Below, in pieces: positions 42,520 through 51,597 of a DNA stretch of 64,000 nt. Location: NCBI RefSeq assembly GCF_051414055.1, contig NZ_JBLKNX010000005.1, positions 186,001 to 250,000 on the forward strand, written 5' to 3'. The position numbers and the translations under genes were made by a program. The number at the start of each line of letters is the position of its first letter. The first letter of the stretch is position 1. The DNA is from Halosimplex halobium (GTDB taxonomy: Archaea; Halobacteriota; Halobacteria; Halobacteriales; Haloarculaceae). The notes below the pieces were generated by a model. The model worked only from the letters and a program-made list of their open reading frames with translations. It searched no databases and was not told the DNA's origin.

Positions 42520-44490
42520 ATGCCTCGCGACACTGACGGCTCGGACACCAGCCGACGACGATTTCTGAAAGCGACCGGTGCGGCCGCGCTCACCTCGGCA
42601 GTTGCGGGCTGTGGGAGCGACGGCGGCGACACTGCCACGCCGGGCGACGGCGGTGACGGTGGCGGCGACGGCGGTGACGGCGGTGACGGTGGGGACGGCG
42701 GGATGGGCACCGAAACGACGACCGACACGAGCCCGATCACGATCGACGGGTATCCGTACGGCGTAGGTGAGACGAAGATCGGCGAAGCCAAACGGGTGAT
42801 GGAAGAAGCCGGGTACGGCCCGGACAACCGGTTCGAACTCGACTGGCTCCAGTACTCCAGCCCGACCTGGTCGGAGATGGCCTCGACCATCGCGTCGCGA
42901 CTCGAGGCGGCCTACATCGACATGAACCAGAGCTCGGCGGCGTTCTCGCCGCTGCTGGAGGCCACCCGGAACGGTAACCACGAGGCGTACACCCTCGGGT
43001 GGATCGCCGACTACCCCGGCGCGCAGAACTTCGTCCAGCTGATCGACCCGCCGAACACGATGTACGCGGACAACCAGGCGGCAAACGGCGCCCGGATCTT
43101 CTGGTCCGAAGACGCCAACGCGGACCCCGCGGTCCGGGAGTACATGATCGAGCAGTTCGACCGGATCGAGTCGAATCCGCAGGACACCGAGGAGGCCGCC
43201 CAGATCCGCGGCGACGCCGCGGTGAAGATGGAGGAGGGCATGTGGCAGGAAGCGGCCCTGCTCCCCATCTTCCAGTCGGTCACCGAGGGCATGTGGTACG
43301 ACTACGTCGACTACAACCCGCCCGGTCCGATGGGTCCCTCGCGAGCGAAAGCGAGTAACTCCGTCTCGAGCATCGAGGGCAAGGACCGTCTCAGTGGGAT
43401 CTCCTCGACGTTCAGCAGCCTCGACCCGATCGCCTCCGGGAACACGGCCTCCGGGGGCAAGATCATGGACATGTTCGACGCGCTGACGAACTACCAGAAC
43501 GGGACCACGGAGGTCGAGAACCTGCTGGCGACCGACTACGAGATCAGCGAGGACTTCCGCACCTACACGTTCACGCTGAAGGAGGGCGCCACCTTCCACA
43601 ACGGCGAGGAGGTCACCGCGCAGGACTTCGAGTACTCCATCAAGCGGCTGATGGTCTCGAACAACTCCACGAACGCGCGGTTCCCGGTCAGCGTCATGGG
43701 GATCGAACACGAGACCGAGGAGGTCACGGTGACCGACGACGAGGGCGACACCGTCACGGACACCGCCTCCGGCGAGCCCGAGACGACCACCCGGATCGTC
43801 CCCGACTCGATCGGCGTCAACGCCGTCGACGACTACACGCTGGAGATCACGACCAGCGAGCCGTTCGCGTTCTCGCTGTCCGTGCTGGCCTACTCCGCGT
43901 TCTCGGCGGTGCCCGAGGGCATCGTCGGCGACCTCGAGGGCTACGAGGGCGAGATGGAGTGGTCGGAGTTCTCCCAGAACCCCGTCGGCGCGGGTCCCTT
44001 CGAGTTCGTCAACTGGGAGTCCGGCAACGGCGGCGAGTTCGTCATGGACGCCTACGACGACTACCACGGCGAGGGCGCTTCCTTCGACGGTATCGACCAG
44101 GCGATCCTCACCGAAACGCAGGCCAGGTACAACTACTTCCTCAACGGGAACGCCGACATCGGCGGCGTCCCGACCTCGCAGTACACGGCCGACAGCGTGA
44201 ACATCGAGTCCACTAACGACCTCGGGCAGGACCTGGGCACCTACGACCTCGAGAACGGCGAGACGGTCAACTACGCGAGAACGCCGGAGATCGGGACCTT
44301 CTACGTCGGCTTCAACATGGAAGCAGTCCCCAAGGCCGTCCGCCAGGCGATGGCCTACGTCATCAACCGGCCGGAGTTCATGGCGAACGTGTTCAAGGAC
44401 CGCTTCGAGCCGGCCTACCACCTGACGCCGCCGCAGATCTTCCCCGGCGGGATCGAGGCCTACGACGAGCACGTCGGCGGCTCCGAGTAA
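42520..44490 (+). CDS. ABC transporter substrate-binding protein (family 5), circularly permuted
   Basis: 656 aa. Tat lipoprotein signal TSRRRFLKATGAAALTSAV with lipobox VAGC (Cys31), then a Gly/Asp linker (32-75). The sequence order is unusual. Residues about 76-278 (GYPYGVGETKIGEAKRVMEE, LQYSSPTWSEMASTIASRL, EAYTLGWIADYPGAQNF) are what normally forms the C-terminal end of family-5 binding proteins. Residues about 292-656 (STFSSLDPIASGNTASGGKI, TYTFTLKEGATFHNGEEVTA, PEIGTFYVGFNMEAVP) are the usual N-terminal lobe, and the protein stops at GGIEAYDEHV. No internal frameshift is seen. It feeds the downstream permeases. See the finding. Confidence 0.88.
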   Translation: MPRDTDGSDTSRRRFLKATGAAALTSAVAGCGSDGGDTATPGDGGDGGGDGGDGGDGGDGGMGTETTTDTSPITIDGYPYGVGETKIGEAKRVMEEAGYGPDNRFELDWLQYSSPTWSEMASTIASRLEAAYIDMNQSSAAFSPLLEATRNGNHEAYTLGWIADYPGAQNFVQLIDPPNTMYADNQAANGARIFWSEDANADPAVREYMIEQFDRIESNPQDTEEAAQIRGDAAVKMEEGMWQEAALLPIFQSVTEGMWYDYVDYNPPGPMGPSRAKASNSVSSIEGKDRLSGISSTFSSLDPIASGNTASGGKIMDMFDALTNYQNGTTEVENLLATDYEISEDFRTYTFTLKEGATFHNGEEVTAQDFEYSIKRLMVSNNSTNARFPVSVMGIEHETEEVTVTDDEGDTVTDTASGEPETTTRIVPDSIGVNAVDDYTLEITTSEPFAFSLSVLAYSAFSAVPEGIVGDLEGYEGEMEWSEFSQNPVGAGPFEFVNWESGNGGEFVMDAYDDYHGEGASFDGIDQAILTETQARYNYFLNGNADIGGVPTSQYTADSVNIESTNDLGQDLGTYDLENGETVNYARTPEIGTFYVGFNMEAVPKAVRQAMAYVINRPEFMANVFKDRFEPAYHLTPPQIFPGGIEAYDEHVGGSE

Positions 44491-44596
44491 GCGAGCGGGT
44501 CCCCGGCCGCTCCCGATGAACTCCCCGCTCAGACGACGAACGTATTACGTTGCGGCCCACAGAGAGAGACAACTACACGCATAACGGAGACACGCC

Positions 44597-45667
44597 ATGA
44601 ACAAACTCCTGTATATCGCGAAACGGCTCGTCCTCGGGGTGCCGGTGGTCCTGTTCGGGCTCACGATGACGTTCGTCATCCTCTACCTGTCGCCGTTCGA
44701 CCCGATGACCGCGATCCTGGGTCGCGACGCGGACCCCCAGACCGCCCGACAGCTCGCCATCTCGCTCGGCCTCCGGTACCCGAACGGCGAGCCGGTTCCC
44801 CTGTGGATACAGTACAGGGACTTCCTGATCGAGACGATAACGTTCAACTTCGGCCAGTCGTGGGTCGTCACGCGCGGCCAGTCGGCCGCCCAGCTCATCT
44901 GGGAACGGATGCCCGCGACCATCTGGCTGGGCGCCTGGTCGGTCGTCATCGCGCTGGCGCTGGGGATCCCGCTGGGGCTGTACGCCGGCCTCCGGGCCAA
45001 CACCTGGGGCGACTACACCGCCTCGTTCGGCGGGATCGTCTGGCGCGCCATGCCGAACTTCTGGCTGGCCGTGATGCTCGCCGGCCTGCTGTCGGCCGGC
45101 GGCCTGCTGTCCTTTTACCGGGGGTTCCTGATACCGACCGACGTGATCGGCACCCCGGACGCGCTGGGCCACCTGTTCGGGAGCTACTCGCTGGGGCCGG
45201 TCGGGATCCCGGTCCCCAACCCCTACAACTGGGCGGTCGCGTTCAAGTGGATCCTGCCGGCCGCGCTCGTGCTCGGCTCCTCCTCGATGGGCAACGAGGT
45301 CCGCATCGGGCGGACCGCGGTGCTGGAGAGCCTCAACGCCCCCTACATCGACACGGCCAAGGCCAAGGGCGTCTCCGAGCGGGTGATCGTCGGGAAACAC
45401 GTCGCGCGCAACGCGATGATCCCGCTGCTGCCGGTGATCATGGGCGAGTTCTACCTGCTCATCGGCGGGTCCGTGCTCGTGGAGCTCATCTTCGGGATCC
45501 GCGGGCTCGGGAACCTCTTCCTCTCGGCGGTCCTCGCGTCGGACGTACCGATCATCGGCGCGCTCACCTACGTGTTCATCCTCATACTCGTGTTCTTCAA
45601 CATCGCACAGGACGTGGCGTACACCATCATCGACCCGCGGATCGGCCTGGAGGGCCGGGAGGACTGA
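44597..45667 (+). CDS. dppB: Oligopeptide ABC transporter permease 1
   Basis: 356 aa with six membrane segments. MNKLLYIAKRLVLGVPVVLF is the DppB start and VRIGRTAVLESLNAPYIDTA with KAKGVSERVIVGKHVARNAM is the EAA loop that contacts the ATPase. A periplasmic-side insert (GSYSLGPVGIPVPNPYN) is present. It lies 106 nt after the binding protein. Confidence 0.9.
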   Translation: MNKLLYIAKRLVLGVPVVLFGLTMTFVILYLSPFDPMTAILGRDADPQTARQLAISLGLRYPNGEPVPLWIQYRDFLIETITFNFGQSWVVTRGQSAAQLIWERMPATIWLGAWSVVIALALGIPLGLYAGLRANTWGDYTASFGGIVWRAMPNFWLAVMLAGLLSAGGLLSFYRGFLIPTDVIGTPDALGHLFGSYSLGPVGIPVPNPYNWAVAFKWILPAALVLGSSSMGNEVRIGRTAVLESLNAPYIDTAKAKGVSERVIVGKHVARNAMIPLLPVIMGEFYLLIGGSVLVELIFGIRGLGNLFLSAVLASDVPIIGALTYVFILILVFFNIAQDVAYTIIDPRIGLEGRED

Positions 45668-45671
45668 GACG

Positions 45672-47219
45672 ATGTGTGCAACGATGACCGACTCGGCGCG
45701 CGACCGGGACCGCCTCGACGAGACGCGGCTTCGCGACCGGGTGCTGGCCAACCCCGAACCGGCGCTGCGGTGGGGGGCGGTCGCCTTCGTGCTGGTCGCC
45801 GTCGAGTTCGGCGCGCTCGCCGGCGGGCTCCTGTTGTTGCTCGACGCGACGGTCATCGGGGTCACGGCGCTGGTCGAGGTGATACTCGGCGCCTTCTCCC
45901 CGAGCGCTGGCGAGGCGGTCTACGCCGCCCAGCAGGCGGCCAGCGGCTTCCTCGATGGGCTGCGGTCCGCCGCCGGGAACGTCCCGACGCTGCTGTCCCG
46001 GGAGACGATCCCCAACGAGGGGTACAAGACGGGGCCGAACGGGCCCTGGGAGGGCACGTTCCTCGGGCTCCAGCCGGCGGCCGCATGGGCGATCCGGCTG
46101 GTGCTCGTCTACCTGTACGCCGCGGTCGTGTTCTACTGGCTCTACCGCGGCTGGCTCGTCTTCCGCGACCACTACCGCCAGGTCGACTGGACGCCTCGCG
46201 ACGACGTGGTCGACCGCCTGCGCGACCACCGCTGGGGTCAGTTCGGTATCGTCGTCGTCCTCGTGTTCGTGACGATGGCGCTGTTCGCCCCGGCGCTCGG
46301 ACCGACCACCGTCGAGCAGAACATCCAGTCGCCGTACAGCCACGAGATCCAGTACTACGACGCCGAGAGCGGGAGCGTCGAGACGGTGTACGTCGGCGAC
46401 GCCAACTTCAACTCGAAGTCGAAGGGGCAGGGCGACCAGAACGTCGGGCCGATGACCTACGACGACTACGGCCGGTTCCACCCGTTCGGGACCCTGACCA
46501 ACGGCCGCGACCTGTTCACGTTCTCGGTGGCCGGCGCCCGGATCTCGATGATGATCGGGGGGCTGTCCATCGTGCTGGCGTCGCTGCTCGCGGTCATCGC
46601 GTCGATGACCTCGGCGTACTACAAGGGACTGGTCGACCTGGTGACGATCCTCCTCGCGGACGGGATCACCTCCATACCGGGGCTGCTCCTGCTGTTGATG
46701 GTCGGGATGGCGTTCCAGGGCCACTGGCTCACGGGGGTGCTCCACGGCGGGTTCCTCTACGCGGTGACCTTCGGGATCATCCTCTTCCCGGGCCTGTGGC
46801 GGTCGGTGCGCGGCCCCGCCTTGCAGGTCTCCGAAGAGGAGTGGATCGACGCCGCCAAGAGCTTCGGCCAGCGCCCGCGGACGACCATGCGCAAACACAT
46901 GCTCCCGTACGTGCTGCCGTACCTGCTCGTCTACGGCTCGATGACCGTCGGCGGCGTCATCATCTCGATGGCGGCGCTGTCGTTCATCGGGAGCGGGCTC
47001 GGCATCAACCCGCCGACTCCCGCCTGGGGACGCGCCATCGACATGGGGCGCAACTACGTCTCCACCCAGTCGTGGCACATCGCCCTGATCCCGGGGATAC
47101 TGATCGTCGTGCTCGTGACCGGGCTCAACGCCTTCGGTGACGGCATCCGCGACGCCATCGACCCCGAGAGCGAGGGCGGCGGTGAAGAGGAGGCGGCCGC
47201 AGGGGGTGCCGCCGGATGA
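45672..47219 (+). CDS. dppC: Oligopeptide ABC transporter permease 2
   Basis: 515 aa. DppC-type, with a long N-terminal part (EPALRWGAVAFVLVAVEFGA) and a large insert between early helices. The second half carries the EAA loop RSVRGPALQVSEEEWIDAAK and SFGQRPRTTMRKHMLPYVLP. The likely start is 45672; ATG at 45684 is an alternative. Longer than bacterial DppC (about 300 aa) because of the 220-residue N-terminal addition common in haloarchaea. It overlaps the next gene by 4 nt. Confidence 0.88.
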   Translation: MCATMTDSARDRDRLDETRLRDRVLANPEPALRWGAVAFVLVAVEFGALAGGLLLLLDATVIGVTALVEVILGAFSPSAGEAVYAAQQAASGFLDGLRSAAGNVPTLLSRETIPNEGYKTGPNGPWEGTFLGLQPAAAWAIRLVLVYLYAAVVFYWLYRGWLVFRDHYRQVDWTPRDDVVDRLRDHRWGQFGIVVVLVFVTMALFAPALGPTTVEQNIQSPYSHEIQYYDAESGSVETVYVGDANFNSKSKGQGDQNVGPMTYDDYGRFHPFGTLTNGRDLFTFSVAGARISMMIGGLSIVLASLLAVIASMTSAYYKGLVDLVTILLADGITSIPGLLLLLMVGMAFQGHWLTGVLHGGFLYAVTFGIILFPGLWRSVRGPALQVSEEEWIDAAKSFGQRPRTTMRKHMLPYVLPYLLVYGSMTVGGVIISMAALSFIGSGLGINPPTPAWGRAIDMGRNYVSTQSWHIALIPGILIVVLVTGLNAFGDGIRDAIDPESEGGGEEEAAAGGAAG

Positions 47220-48382
47220 GCGCCCCCTACTCGGACGACGCCGTGGAGTCGGCCCGCGACCGGGACGGCGAGGAACCGGTCCTCTCGGTGCGTGACCTCC
47301 GGACGGTCTTCAGGACCGACCGCGAGACCATCCACGCCGTCGACGGCATCGACCTGGATCTGTACGAGGGCGAGACGGTCGGGCTCGTCGGCGAGTCCGG
47401 CTCGGGCAAGTCCGTCACCGCCCGGTCGATCATGGGGCTGGTCGAGGAGCCCGGGGAGGTCCTCCCCGAGTCGTCGATCAGGTTCAATGGCGAGGAGATC
47501 ACCGGCTACGACACCGCCCAGTACCAGGAGCTGCGCGGCAGCGGCATCGGGATGATCTTCCAGGACCCGCTGTCGTCGCTCAACCCCGTGTTCACTGTCG
47601 GCAACCAGATCAGGGAGGCGCTGAAGGTCAACCGCGGGATCACCGGCGAGGCGGCCCGCGAGGAAGCGATCGAGCTGCTCGAGGCGGTCCAGATCCCCGA
47701 CGCGGCACGCCGGCTGGGGGAGTACCCCCACGAGTTCTCCGGCGGGATGCGCCAGCGGGCGGTCATCGCGATGATGCTCGCCTGCGAACCCGAGGTGTTG
47801 ATCTGCGACGAACCGACGACCGCGCTGGACGTGACCATCCAGGCGCAGATCCTGGAGCTCCTCCGGGACCTGCAGGAGGAACGCGGCCTGTCGATCCTGT
47901 TCATCACCCACGACATGGGCGTCATCGCCGACGTCACCGACCGCGTGAACGTGATGTACGCCGGCGAGATCGTCGAGAAGGCCCCGACCGAGGAGCTGTT
48001 CGCGAACCCGCGCCACCCATACACGGAGGGGCTGCTCGAGGCGATCCCCGGCCAGCACGCCGACGAGGACCGCCTGCGGACCATCGAGGGCGAGGTGCCG
48101 ACGCCCAACGAGGCGGCGACACAGTGCCGGTTCGCGCCGCGGTGCCCGAAGGCCTTCGAGGAGTGCGAGGCGGTCCATCCCGAGCTCGTCGAGGTCGACG
48201 AGAGTACGGCCGACCACACCGCGGCCTGCCTGCTCTACCCCGAACACATGACGACGCCGGAGGCCGTCGCCCACCACGAGCGACTGGGCGGGACCGACGA
48301 CGAGGAGCTGGGCGGGGACGACGGGGCGGGCCCGGCGGAGACCGGCGACGACGTCGCGGCCGACGGAGGTGACCGACGATGA
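47216..48382 (+). CDS. dppD: Oligopeptide ABC transporter ATPase 1
   Basis: 388 aa. Walker A GESGSGKSVTARS, signature FSGGMRQRA, Walker B VLICDEPTTALD and H-loop ITHDMGV. The C-terminal oligo_HPY region has RFAPRCPKAFEECEAVHPEL with Cys residues. Acidic tail. Overlaps the next ATPase gene by 4 nt. Confidence 0.92.
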   Translation: MSAPYSDDAVESARDRDGEEPVLSVRDLRTVFRTDRETIHAVDGIDLDLYEGETVGLVGESGSGKSVTARSIMGLVEEPGEVLPESSIRFNGEEITGYDTAQYQELRGSGIGMIFQDPLSSLNPVFTVGNQIREALKVNRGITGEAAREEAIELLEAVQIPDAARRLGEYPHEFSGGMRQRAVIAMMLACEPEVLICDEPTTALDVTIQAQILELLRDLQEERGLSILFITHDMGVIADVTDRVNVMYAGEIVEKAPTEELFANPRHPYTEGLLEAIPGQHADEDRLRTIEGEVPTPNEAATQCRFAPRCPKAFEECEAVHPELVEVDESTADHTAACLLYPEHMTTPEAVAHHERLGGTDDEELGGDDGAGPAETGDDVAADGGDRR

Positions 48383-49719
48383 GCGAGATGACCCAGCAAC
48401 GCGGCCGAACCGAACCGAGGGGAACCGGCGAGACGCTCGTCGAGGTCGAGGGGCTCAAGAAGTACTACGGCGGCGACGGCGTCTTCGCCGACCCGCCGGT
48501 CAAGGCCGTCGACGGCGTGAGCTTCCAGATCCAGCGCGGCGAGACGCTCGGGCTGGTCGGCGAGTCCGGCTGCGGGAAGACGACGCTCGGTCGCACGCTC
48601 GTGCAGCTGGAGACGGCCACCGAGGGCACCGTCGAGTTCGACGGCACCGACGTGACCGAGCTGACCGGCAAGCGGCTCAAGCAGTGGCGGCGCAACGCCC
48701 AGATCGTCTTCCAGGACCCCGAGTCCAGCCTCAACGACCGGATGACCATCGGCGAGATCGTCCGCGAGCCGCTGGACGTCCACGAGGAGGGCACGCCCGC
48801 CGAGCGCCGCGAGAAGGTCAAGGACCTGCTGGCCCAGGTCGGGCTCCAGCCCGAGCACTACTACCGCTACCCCCACCAGTTCTCCGGCGGCCAGCGCCAG
48901 CGGATCGGGATCGCCCGCGCGCTGGCGCTGGAACCGGAGTTCGTCGTCCTCGACGAGCCCGTCAGCGCCCTGGACACCTCCGTCCAGGCGAAGATCCTCA
49001 ACCTGCTGGAGGACCTGCAGGACGAGTTCGACCTGACCTACCTGTTTATCGCCCACGACCTCTCCGTGGTGCGACACATCTGCGACCGCGTCGCGGTGAT
49101 GTACCTCGGGAAGATCATGGAGATGGGGGCGACCGAGGAGCTGTACACCGACCCGGCCAACCCCTACACCCACTCGCTGCTGTCGGCGATCCCCGAACCC
49201 GACCCGACCGCCCAGAAGGAGCGGATCACGCTCCCGGGGACGCCGCCGAGCCCGCGGGACCCGCCGACGGGGTGTCAGCTGACGACCCGCTGTCCCGCGA
49301 AGATCCACCCCGAGGAGTACGACCACGTCGACGCCGAGACGTGGAACAACATCGAGCGGTTCCGCGAGGTGATCCGCGAGCGCACCCGGATCGACCTGAC
49401 GGTCCGCGACCGGATCCGCCGGTCGCTCGGCGCTTTCCATCGGTTCGACGACATCGACGAGACGGTCGCCGACATGTTCGGCGACGAGGTCCCCGACGAG
49501 GTCTACGAGCACGTCGAGCAGGCCGCCGAGCACGTCAAGGAGGGGTACCCCGACCGGGCGCGCGAGTACATGAGCAAGCAGTTCGACGGCGTCTGCGACA
49601 CCGAGCGGCCGGAGCTGTACCCGGTGGGCGAGACCGACCGGCTGAGCTACTGCCACCGCCACTCCGGGGAGTACGAGAGCGTCGAGTCGGTGCTCGGTCG
49701 CGGGTCCGATGGCGAGTAA
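48379..49719 (+). CDS. dppF: Oligopeptide ABC transporter ATPase 2
   Basis: 446 aa. Walker A GESGCGKTTLGR, signature FSGGQRQRI, Walker B FVVLDEPVSALD, H-loop IAHDLSV. After the oligo_HPY Cys motif (TTRCPAK) it has an extra C-terminal region of about 130 residues (RIRRSLGAFHRFDDIDETVA, VYEHVEQAAEHVKEGYPDRA, RLSYCHRHSGEYE), helical and not found in bacterial DppF. Overlaps the next gene by 11 nt. Confidence 0.9.
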   Translation: MSEMTQQRGRTEPRGTGETLVEVEGLKKYYGGDGVFADPPVKAVDGVSFQIQRGETLGLVGESGCGKTTLGRTLVQLETATEGTVEFDGTDVTELTGKRLKQWRRNAQIVFQDPESSLNDRMTIGEIVREPLDVHEEGTPAERREKVKDLLAQVGLQPEHYYRYPHQFSGGQRQRIGIARALALEPEFVVLDEPVSALDTSVQAKILNLLEDLQDEFDLTYLFIAHDLSVVRHICDRVAVMYLGKIMEMGATEELYTDPANPYTHSLLSAIPEPDPTAQKERITLPGTPPSPRDPPTGCQLTTRCPAKIHPEEYDHVDAETWNNIERFREVIRERTRIDLTVRDRIRRSLGAFHRFDDIDETVADMFGDEVPDEVYEHVEQAAEHVKEGYPDRAREYMSKQFDGVCDTERPELYPVGETDRLSYCHRHSGEYESVESVLGRGSDGE

Positions 49720-50101
49720 GCGACTCCTGTTCGCGGAGTTCGCCGTCTGGGTGCTCGCCGTCGGCGGGCTCGTCGCCGGGGGCGCCGTCCTCGTCGGGTA
49801 CCTCGTCGGCGGGACGCTCGTGGCCGCCAAGTACGCCGTGTTCGTCGTCGGCGTCCTCCTGTTCGGCGTCGGGAGCCTCGGCATCCAGCCGACCCCCTCC
49901 TACAAGGACGAGAAGCGGGTGACCCTGGAGTCGAAGCGCCAGACCGGCTTCGAGGCCCGGCTGCAGGAACTCCCGCCGCTGCGGGGCGAACGGCTCCCGT
50001 TCGACCAGCGGGTCAGCCGCGACAAGAAGATCTTCGCCGCCAGCCTGGTCGTCCTCGGCGTCTCGCTCGTCATGGAGTTCGGCTTCGGGGTCCACCCCTG
50101 A
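49709..50101 (+). CDS. Hypothetical membrane protein at the operon end
   Basis: 130 aa, not recognised. Two helices at residues 7-30 and 37-58 (VWVLAVGGLVAGGAVLVGYL, LVAAKYAVFVVGVLLFGVGS), a basic-acidic loop (KDEKRVTLESKRQTGFEARL) and a last helix near the C-terminus. Its ATG lies inside the dppF gene, so it is probably the last gene of the transport operon. Function unknown. Confidence 0.72.
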   Translation: MASKRLLFAEFAVWVLAVGGLVAGGAVLVGYLVGGTLVAAKYAVFVVGVLLFGVGSLGIQPTPSYKDEKRVTLESKRQTGFEARLQELPPLRGERLPFDQRVSRDKKIFAASLVVLGVSLVMEFGFGVHP

Positions 50102-50212
50102 CCGCCCACCGGCCTCGGCGGCCGGACGCGTGACGGCGCCCCACCCCGTGCTCGGCGGTCGGACGCGGAACAGCGCCCCGGCCCGCCCGGCGACCGACCG
50201 CACAGTGCACCA

Positions 50213-50222
50213 CCCTTTACTG
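50213..50222 (+). promoter_or_regulatory. TATA box for the 50245 gene
   Basis: CCTTTACTG stretch centred about 28 nt upstream of the ATG at 50245. Confidence 0.5.
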
Positions 50223-50244
50223 TGTGAACGGCGTTGACTGGAGT

Positions 50245-50817
50245 ATGCCCCACCACGCCGACGGCCCGGACGACGTCGACCGGAAGGAGGTCGTCGCCGA
50301 CCACAGCGAGGAGCTCAAGACCAACTGGCAGCGGGCGCTCGAGGACATGCAGGCGATGGCCGACGACCGCGAGGACCAGGGCTACGAGACGCTCGCCGTC
50401 CCCGCGGGGGACACGACGACGCTCTCGCCGTCGATGGGCGACGACGACACGTGGGGGCTCTCCCACGTCGTCCCGGACAACTTCGCCGAGGACGTCGAGG
50501 CGTACGTCGAGCGGTCGACGTTCGAGGAGACGGGCGTCTACCAGCTGGAGAGCGGCGGGTTCGTCTTCGTCGTGACCGAGTGCATCGACCACGACGAGGA
50601 ACGCGTCCTGTTCGTCGCCGGCTCCTACGACATGCGGTTCTCGGCCGGCCTCGTCCGCACCGCCGTCGAGCGCGACGAGATGTACACCCACCTCAGGACC
50701 CTCGACGGGACGGAACTGGGCACCGTCCACCACGACGACCCCGCCGACTTCTTCCCCGAACCCGAGCAGTTCTACGCCTACGACATCACCGAAACCACCG
50801 AACACGCCCGGGACTGA
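50245..50817 (+). CDS. Hypothetical haloarchaeal acidic protein
   Basis: 190 aa, not recognised with certainty. A helical, charged start (RKEVVADHSEELKTNWQRAL then EDMQAMADDREDQGYE) is followed by a beta-rich domain with YETLAVPAGDTTTLSPS, GLSHVVPDNFAEDVEAYVER and FVVTECIDHDEERVLFVAGS, ending DFFPEPEQFYAYDITE. No membrane segments and no metal motif. The start is the ATG at 50245, supported by the TTTACT box 28 nt upstream; an in-frame ATG 7 codons upstream is less likely. Confidence 0.78.
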   Translation: MPHHADGPDDVDRKEVVADHSEELKTNWQRALEDMQAMADDREDQGYETLAVPAGDTTTLSPSMGDDDTWGLSHVVPDNFAEDVEAYVERSTFEETGVYQLESGGFVFVVTECIDHDEERVLFVAGSYDMRFSAGLVRTAVERDEMYTHLRTLDGTELGTVHHDDPADFFPEPEQFYAYDITETTEHARD

Positions 50818-50891
50818 TACGGTTTATTGGGAGCGTTTACCGGGTCGACCGCACGCAGTCGTGCGGTCGATCCCGGAATATATAATCCGTA
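50818..50891. repeat. Extended imperfect palindrome in the 50818-51087 gap
   Basis: ATACGGTTTAT at one edge and ATAATCCGTAT at the other nearly pair, and inside them TCGACCGCACG (50845-50855) pairs perfectly with CGTGCGGTCGA (50860-50870) over a 4-nt loop (CAGT), with GGG and TCCC flanks. An AATATATAAT stretch lies inside the right arm. The rest of the gap holds no credible gene. Confidence 0.55.
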
Positions 50892-51052
50892 TGACAGGTC
50901 GTTCGGCCGGTCGACCCGACGGCGGTCGCGTCCCCCGGGCGATCCACCCGACAGCTCCTGTGACCGCCCGGACGCGCTGTGGACCGACCGTGTCAACCCC
51001 TCTCGTGAAACTGAGTTCAGTAGCCTCGCCTACAGAAATGTATTTCAGATTA

Positions 51053-51062
51053 CCATTAAGGG
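51053..51062 (+). promoter_or_regulatory. TATA-like box for the 51088 gene
   Basis: CCATTAAGGG lies about 30 nt upstream of the ATG at 51088. Confidence 0.5.
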
Positions 51063-51087
51063 GACGGCCGGCGTAGCATCGGACGCG

Positions 51088-51360
51088 ATGAGACGAACTG
51101 GTCCCCTGGTCGCTTCGGCCGGCCTGCCGACGCAGTACAGTCTGGCGCGCACCCTCCTGGTCTCGCTGGCGATGTCGCTCGCGGTCGCCGTCGGCGCGCT
51201 CGTGGTCATGTACCCAGGCGTCGCGGCGCTGGCGGCCGCGCTCGCGGCGGTCTCGTGGGCGCTGACGGCCGTGATCGTCCGGGTCCGCCTGCGCCGCCGC
51301 CCGGTGACCCGCGTCCTGATGGTCCGGGTCCCGTTCACCGACATCCACGTCGAGGTCTGA
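51088..51360 (+). CDS. Small hypothetical membrane protein
   Basis: 90 aa, not recognised. MRRTGPLVASAGLPTQYSLA, two membrane helices (about residues 22-38 and 42-62), then a basic RVRLRRRPVTRVLMVRVPFT end. The start is placed at the ATG at 51088 because a TATA-like box lies about 30 nt upstream; the longer frame starting at 50827 runs through the palindrome. Confidence 0.62.
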   Translation: MRRTGPLVASAGLPTQYSLARTLLVSLAMSLAVAVGALVVMYPGVAALAAALAAVSWALTAVIVRVRLRRRPVTRVLMVRVPFTDIHVEV

Positions 51361-51472
51361 GACCCCGCTGGCGCGCCCTCCGAACAGTTCTCTTCCGCTC
51401 GACGGCCGCAATTCGCAAGCGGCGCGACCGGACCGTAACCGCTATTCCGCCGGAGGGGCGACGGACGAACGC

Positions 51473-51557
51473 GCGAGGGTGGCTGAGCTAGGCCAAAGGC
51501 GGCGGGCTTAAGACCCGCTCCCGAAGGGGTCCGTGGGTTCGAATCCCACCCCTCGCA
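51473..51557 (+). tRNA. tRNA-Leu (anticodon UAA)
   Basis: Acceptor arms GCGAGGG (51473-51479) and CCCTCGC (51550-51556) pair perfectly, with A as discriminator. Anticodon stem GCGGG/CCCGC surrounds the loop CTTAAGA, giving TAA. The long variable arm TCCCGAAGGGGTCC marks a class II tRNA (Leu). T-arm GTGGG-TTCGAAT-CCCAC is canonical. CCA is not encoded. Confidence 0.95.
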
Positions 51558-51597
51558 TGAACCGGCCCGAGCGGACGCGAGGGCCGTGTGAATCCGC

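Noticed and set aside
45672..46300. Frameshift in the long N-terminal part of permease 2
   Set aside because: The frame is open with membrane segments in register; the extra length is usual for haloarchaeal DppC proteins.
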